This document shows, piece by piece, positions 60,561-64,000 of a stretch of DNA of 64,000 nucleotides (position 1 is its first letter; each line of letters begins with the position of its first letter). Origin of the DNA: Prorocentrum cordatum (taxonomy: Eukaryota > Sar > Dinophyceae > Prorocentrales > Prorocentraceae); the NCBI GenBank assembly GCA_963575745.1, contig CAUYUJ010019248.1, positions 567,391-631,390 on the forward strand, in the 5' to 3' direction. The notes beneath the pieces were generated by a model, which saw nothing but the letters and a program-made list of their open reading frames with translations, searched no databases and was not told where the DNA came from. The position numbers and the translations under genes are program-made.

Positions 60561-62602
60561 AAAGTACCTTTGGCCGAAGGCCGCATTATGACATCCCCAG
60601 AACGAGTGTCTGGAGGGCCCGAGAAGGCTGGAGGGGCAGAGACTGGACAATGCACGCAACAGCGGCGGCGGCGAGGCGAGGGGGGGTGCTGAGCGGCGAC
60701 GGCGGTCCGCTTCTGACCCTTCTCGTCGCCCCCTTCAAGAATGAGATGCTGGTTGCCAGATCTGCTACAACAACCTCGGCGCCCCGAGCAAGTTTTCTCG
60801 AGCGGCAGCGTAGCGGCTGCGCCCCAGGAACAGACAATGGCAGCCTTTCTGTAGGGCGTGCCGTACTGGAACTGATGCAGCACAGACTTGCGGCAGAGGG
60901 GCGACTTGCAGAGACGAGCTAGCGCAGGGCCAGACCACGGCAACGAGGTCTGAGAATTCTCAAGAAATTCGGTGATACGGGCGGCCACGCAATCACGGAT
61001 CAATATGACTGTGAATCTGTTGGTGGCACTGCTGGCATCAAGTCTGGCCGGTTCACGGAAGCTCACATCTGGAAGGCCCATAGGGTGGAGTGCGGAGCGG
61101 AGCGGTCGTCTGAGCGCTCGCGTCCAGCACGTGCATGGCGTGCCGAGCCAGATAGCGCCCACCGCCCGAGAGGCGACCCAGCCGAGGGCGATGGGCTGCA
61201 ATGCCGCCGTGGTGTGGTCCTCCAGCGGGCCGCGGCTCCAGTCGAGCCCGAAGCCAGCGAAGCCCTGTGCGTGCGTCGCGCGGGCGATCGCGCCAGCGCC
61301 GCAGAACAGCTCGAGCGCGGGGCTCCAGCGAAGCCGGCGCCCAGGAGCAGCCGCCCGCTGGTGCTGTCTCCGCAGGTGCTGTCGGATGGCATCAGGGTTG
61401 CTTGAGGCCGTCGCAGCGCCGCCGCGGGGCGTGTGCGCACCCGACGGGGGGCGTAGGCTGGCGCCCTGAACAGGGCGGCGACCGCGGCTGGCACGCGGCC
61501 AGTCGTCAGTAGCGCAGGGAGGGAGCCCTCGCTGAGTTCGACCAGGTGGGCCGCGACGAACGCGCCGAGCTCCATGGCGACTGGTGGGATCCAGACGAGC
61601 TCGTCCAGCAGCATTGTCTCCTTGGTAGCGATTGGGACTCTTGACAGACCACCATCGACCGCGACGCTGGATCCCTGGGAGCGCTCTCCTCTGCGACGGC
61701 ATGTCGTCCGAGGCCCCGCCGCGCCGCGGGCTGTAGAGATGCGGGCGGAGGCGCTCCAAAGACAGCTCGCGGCAGGCCTGGAGAAAGAGCTGCGGCAGCA
61801 ACGAGATCGACTCTCCCCGCAGCGGCTCGCTGGGGAGCGTGGCGGTCTCGAGGGCCACCAGCAGGGGAACGAGCGAGGGTTCCCGATCGAAGAGGACGCT
61901 CTCGTCGTCCACGCCCGTCTTCCCAGGCCTCTGGCCGCTCTCGTGCAGGATCAGGCCGTGGAGCTGGTAAGGCGCCCCCGCGGCGGCGACGGGAGGCGCC
62001 GAGTGGCGCCCGCGCAGCTTCGCCGCCTCGCCCGGCCTGAGGTAGCAGGCGAACATGACGAGGATGCAGATGGCGAGCCGGCGGTGCCCGTCGCGGAGCA
62101 GAATGCCCGCGATGGCGAACGCGACCCGCCTCGGCAGCAGGAGGCGCGCGCGGCTCGGAGCCCTCAGGGCCCAGGCCGCCGCCGCGCGATGGGCCCTCGG
62201 CAGCAGCGTCGCGGCCCGCTTGCGCAGCGAGCCCAGGAAGTGGGCGACCGCCGTCAGGAGCACGTTCCCGAGGTTCCCGCCGCCGCCGAGGAAAAACTCG
62301 CTGTCCATGTGCTGTGCGAGAATCGAGTCGAAGCTGGCATGGTCCGCCCAGTCCAGGCGGTGACGCGCGCGTAAGCTCACGAAGGCCTGCGTCGCCCCAC
62401 GGTAGAGCTTCTCGGTCGATGGCCGCGCCGCGAGCCGCTCCAGCACAGAGAGCCCCAGGACTGGTGGCACCGCAGCTGCGACCTCCTGGGCATGGCGGGC
62501 TCTCGCGCCCTTCAACGCCGTCGCGGCCGGCGCCGCCCGCCTCCTCGAGGCCGCGGTGGCCTGGGAGAGGGGCCCCAGCAGCCAGAGCCGCTGCGTGGCC
62601 AA
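60548..62602 (-). CDS. Tyrosine recombinase fused to a methyltransferase-like domain
   Basis: Open for 684 codons; the true start is unclear because the frame probably continues from RNase H. Residues about 55-150 resemble a core-binding domain (PSTEKLYRGATQAFVSLRAR). The catalytic domain has the first Arg in MFACYLRPGEAAKL (R189), the second-box Arg in YSPRRGGAS (about 293, with Tyr where His is usual) and RRGRWWSVKSPNRY (Arg 314-316, nucleophile Y326). After a Pro/Arg linker a class-I methyltransferase-like domain follows: ALELFCGAGAIARA (429-442, SAM loop like C5-cytosine enzymes), GLDWSRGP, WLGTPCTCWTRA (485-496, where PPC is usual), LENSQTSLPW and a Cys-rich end (CSGRRGCCSRSG). Recombinase would integrate the element DNA; methyltransferase activity is unproven. 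The last about 60 residues look non-homologous. Confidence 0.78.
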   Translation of the reverse strand: MATQRLWLLGPLSQATAASRRRAAPAATALKGARARHAQEVAAAVPPVLGLSVLERLAARPSTEKLYRGATQAFVSLRARHRLDWADHASFDSILAQHMDSEFFLGGGGNLGNVLLTAVAHFLGSLRKRAATLLPRAHRAAAAWALRAPSRARLLLPRRVAFAIAGILLRDGHRRLAICILVMFACYLRPGEAAKLRGRHSAPPVAAAGAPYQLHGLILHESGQRPGKTGVDDESVLFDREPSLVPLLVALETATLPSEPLRGESISLLPQLFLQACRELSLERLRPHLYSPRRGGASDDMPSQRRALPGIQRRGRWWSVKSPNRYQGDNAAGRARLDPTSRHGARRVRRGPPGRTQRGLPPCATDDWPRASRGRRPVQGASLRPPSGAHTPRGGAATASSNPDAIRQHLRRQHQRAAAPGRRLRWSPALELFCGAGAIARATHAQGFAGFGLDWSRGPLEDHTTAALQPIALGWVASRAVGAIWLGTPCTCWTRALRRPLRSALHPMGLPDVSFREPARLDASSATNRFTVILIRDCVAARITEFLENSQTSLPWSGPALARLCKSPLCRKSVLHQFQYGTPYRKAAIVCSWGAAATLPLEKTCSGRRGCCSRSGNQHLILEGGDEKGQKRTAVAAQHPPSPRRRRCCVHCPVSAPPAFSGPPDTRSGDVIMRPSAKGTFGVG

Positions 62603-62690
62603 GCAGCGCCTCGCCGAAGGGCACTGGCGCCGGGAGGGGGCCAGAGAACCATCCTGCCCGCCCGCGGCCGTGGCCGTCGGCCAATTTTGC

Positions 62691-63385
62691 CTACGATGGG
62701 ACCCGCCTGAATGATGGGGCCGAACTGGCGGCGACGGAGAGCGCGCAGATCCTGCGAAGGGAGCTCTGGAGGTGACTGCTGCGAGCCCGACCTTTCCCGA
62801 CGGCTAACACCAGGGGCATGTTGTCCGTGAAATGGAGGAAACGGGAACCGAATGCCGAAGTAGATCTCGACAGATGACGATATCCGAGAACGAGCGCCTC
62901 CCCCTCCAGGGCCAGGATGTTGGCCTGACCGTCGACGCGCACGGCTGCGATCGAGCCCCGGGACCCCTCCCGAGTGAAGTGCGCTGGGACCTCCTCGAAG
63001 TCGACGGGCGGCCGAAGGTCGAGCACCGATGGGCCCCTCGAGTCGAACCCCTCATCCTCCTCGATACCGACATCCCCGAATATTGAAAGGCGAAGCCCAG
63101 GGGGTCGTCCAGGCGAGTGGAGGTGACGTCAGTCTGCTCGATCACTCCGACTGCGCGAGCTCTGGCTTGGGCACCCCTTCAACCTTATACCTCCATTTTT
63201 CGGCAACTCGGCCAGCGGCGCCCACGAGGTCCTTTGGGGCGCGGCGAGCAACGACGCCCAAGCCATGGGGAGGCGTCTGTACAAGCAACGCGCTCGTGCC
63301 ACGGGGCGCACAGGTCGGCCGTGCGCAAGGGCAGCAGGTCGTGGATCATCAGAAGCTCTCTCCGCGCAGCCGGGCTAGAGGGGCA
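62691..63385 (-). pseudogene. YR-2 RNase H domain, frameshifted
   Basis: Starts near 63290 with HERVACTDASPW (first Asp), then, after a shift, GLGVVARRAPKDLVGAAG and VAEKWRYKVEG. In the frame of 62691-63026 follow ILALEGEALVLG (Glu), FLHFTDNMPLVLAVGKGRA (Asp) and a tail ICALSVAASSAPSFRRVPS. That frame ends at TAG 62691-62693, after which ADGHGRGR continues, as expected for the VPS..N.AD..SR end of retroelement RNase H. Catalytic Asp-Glu-Asp are present, but at least two frame changes and one stop make it inactive. Confidence 0.75.
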
Positions 63386-63399
63386 CGGCCGCGGGCCTG

Positions 63400-64000
63400 G
63401 CGGCCTGGGTGAATGCGTGGGTGGCTCCCAGCGAGCGCAACATCTCGCGCCGAAGCAGAAAAGCCCAAGTGGCGTGGCCGGCGAGCACCCGCGCGAGGAA
63501 GCCGCTGACAAGCTGGCGGTGCAGGGCGCCGCGGACGCCAGATGTTGCGCGCCCAGAAACTGAGCCAGCGCCCTTCGCGCAGCGATAGCCCCAGGAAGTC
63601 GCAGCACTGGGTGGGCCCCTGCACCTCGTGGGCAGCGAGCCCGTGCTGCTGCATGTCGCCCGTGGCGGCCTGCAGCTGCCGGCGCGCCCTGGGCGGGGGG
63701 CTGCCGAGGACGAAGTAGTTGTCCGCGCAGCTGGCGCCCACAAGCGAGTCGGGGCCACTGGAGATCTGACAGCCGCCGTGGCCGTCGGCGATCAGGTTCT
63801 CCGCGGGAAGCCCCGATCGGAGCAGTGTGGTCGTCAGCGCGGTCTGGCGCATGTGCGGGCCCAGCTGGAGCCCATCGGGAGCGCGACCACCTGCGGCAGC
63901 AGCAGCTCATCGCCGGGCGCGCCCGTCCCCGCGCAACCGAAGGGCACCGAGTACTTCGCCTCGATCGGGCGCAAAGTGAGAAACTCCTCCATCCCCGGCG
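63400..64000 (-). pseudogene. YR-2 reverse transcriptase, C-terminal half (continues beyond window)
   Basis: From the window edge the minus strand reads EEFLTLRPIEAKYSVPFGCA and VVALPMGSSWA, which is RT motif B, to a TGA at 63834-63836. The neighbouring frame then carries MRQTALTTTLL and the motif C box SCADNYFVLGS (Asp codon near 63723; A-D-N-Y in place of Y-x-D-D, as known for some retroelements), followed by a thumb-like segment (QCCDFLGLSLREGRWLSFWA). It complements YR-1, which has motifs up to B only. Confidence 0.75.

Larger units (their letters stand above)
60548..64000 (-). mobile_element. Tyrosine-recombinase (DIRS-like) retroelement, 3' part (YR-2)
   Basis: Minus-strand order: end of reverse transcriptase (from the window edge), RNase H, tyrosine recombinase, methyltransferase-like domain. 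Several frameshifts and a TAG near 62690 break the RT/RNase H part, while the recombinase-methyltransferase frame is open for 684 codons. RT motif A and the gag-like part lie beyond the window. Confidence 0.82.

Noticed and set aside
9160-62693. Nuclear code with UAG reassigned
   Set aside because: All cases are in retroelement or broken frames, several of which also carry frameshifts, and NNG codon bias alone predicts excess TAG.

Overview
The window reads as nuclear DNA of a dinoflagellate. The best single sign is at 41105-41126: 21 of 22 bases match the dinoflagellate trans-splicing leader (DinoSL), exactly at the 5' edge of a retroelement copy. Other signs agree: high GC, CCCTAAA-type telomere arrays, dinoflagellate-style retroelement proteins, 'MKRPA'-type basic repeats, an intronless SWEET gene, and very many GAG/TCC, GAT/ATC, GA and GT microsatellites. 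The genus cannot be told from the sequence. One 100-base assembly gap lies at 48901-49000.

Layout. 1-3.8 kb: a probable two-exon hypothetical gene split by microsatellites. 3.9-5.3 kb: telomere repeats on both sides of a 75-bp palindromic satellite. 6.2-7.4 kb: dispersed repeats. 7.5-8.0 kb: an AT-rich palindromic patch. 8.0-10.8 kb (minus): 5' part of a tyrosine-recombinase (DIRS-like) retroelement, made of a Cys-rich/membrane ORF, a gag-like ORF and the start of reverse transcriptase. 11-15.6 kb: dispersed CCAAGAGGC-type repeats. 15.7-22.0 kb (plus): a degenerate LINE with ORF1, endonuclease, RT and RNase H. 24.5-32.6 kb: MITE-like elements and 89-, 64- and 83-bp tandem arrays. 33.9-34.6 kb (minus): the one convincingly intact host gene, a SWEET sugar transporter. 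35-38.9 kb: microsatellites and a small broken ORF. 41.1-45.1 kb (plus): a second LINE copy, with SL relict, ORF1 and RNase H but no endonuclease or RT core. 45.5-60 kb: MITE-like elements, dispersed repeats and microsatellites. 60.5-64 kb (minus): 3' part of a second tyrosine-recombinase retroelement, with RT end, RNase H, recombinase and a fused methyltransferase-like domain.

How it fits together. This is mostly a graveyard of retroelements and short non-autonomous elements with very few host genes. The SL relict at the LINE 5' edge, and weaker SL-like sequences upstream of the other retroelement and of the SWEET gene, suggest that trans-spliced mRNAs were reverse-transcribed back into the genome. 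Both LINE copies sit between same-orientation trinucleotide microsatellites. A MITE-like family has 8-bp target duplications resembling NRTTAGGR.

Limits: everything is read by eye. Exon borders, frameshift positions and repeat edges are approximate, and no database search was possible.
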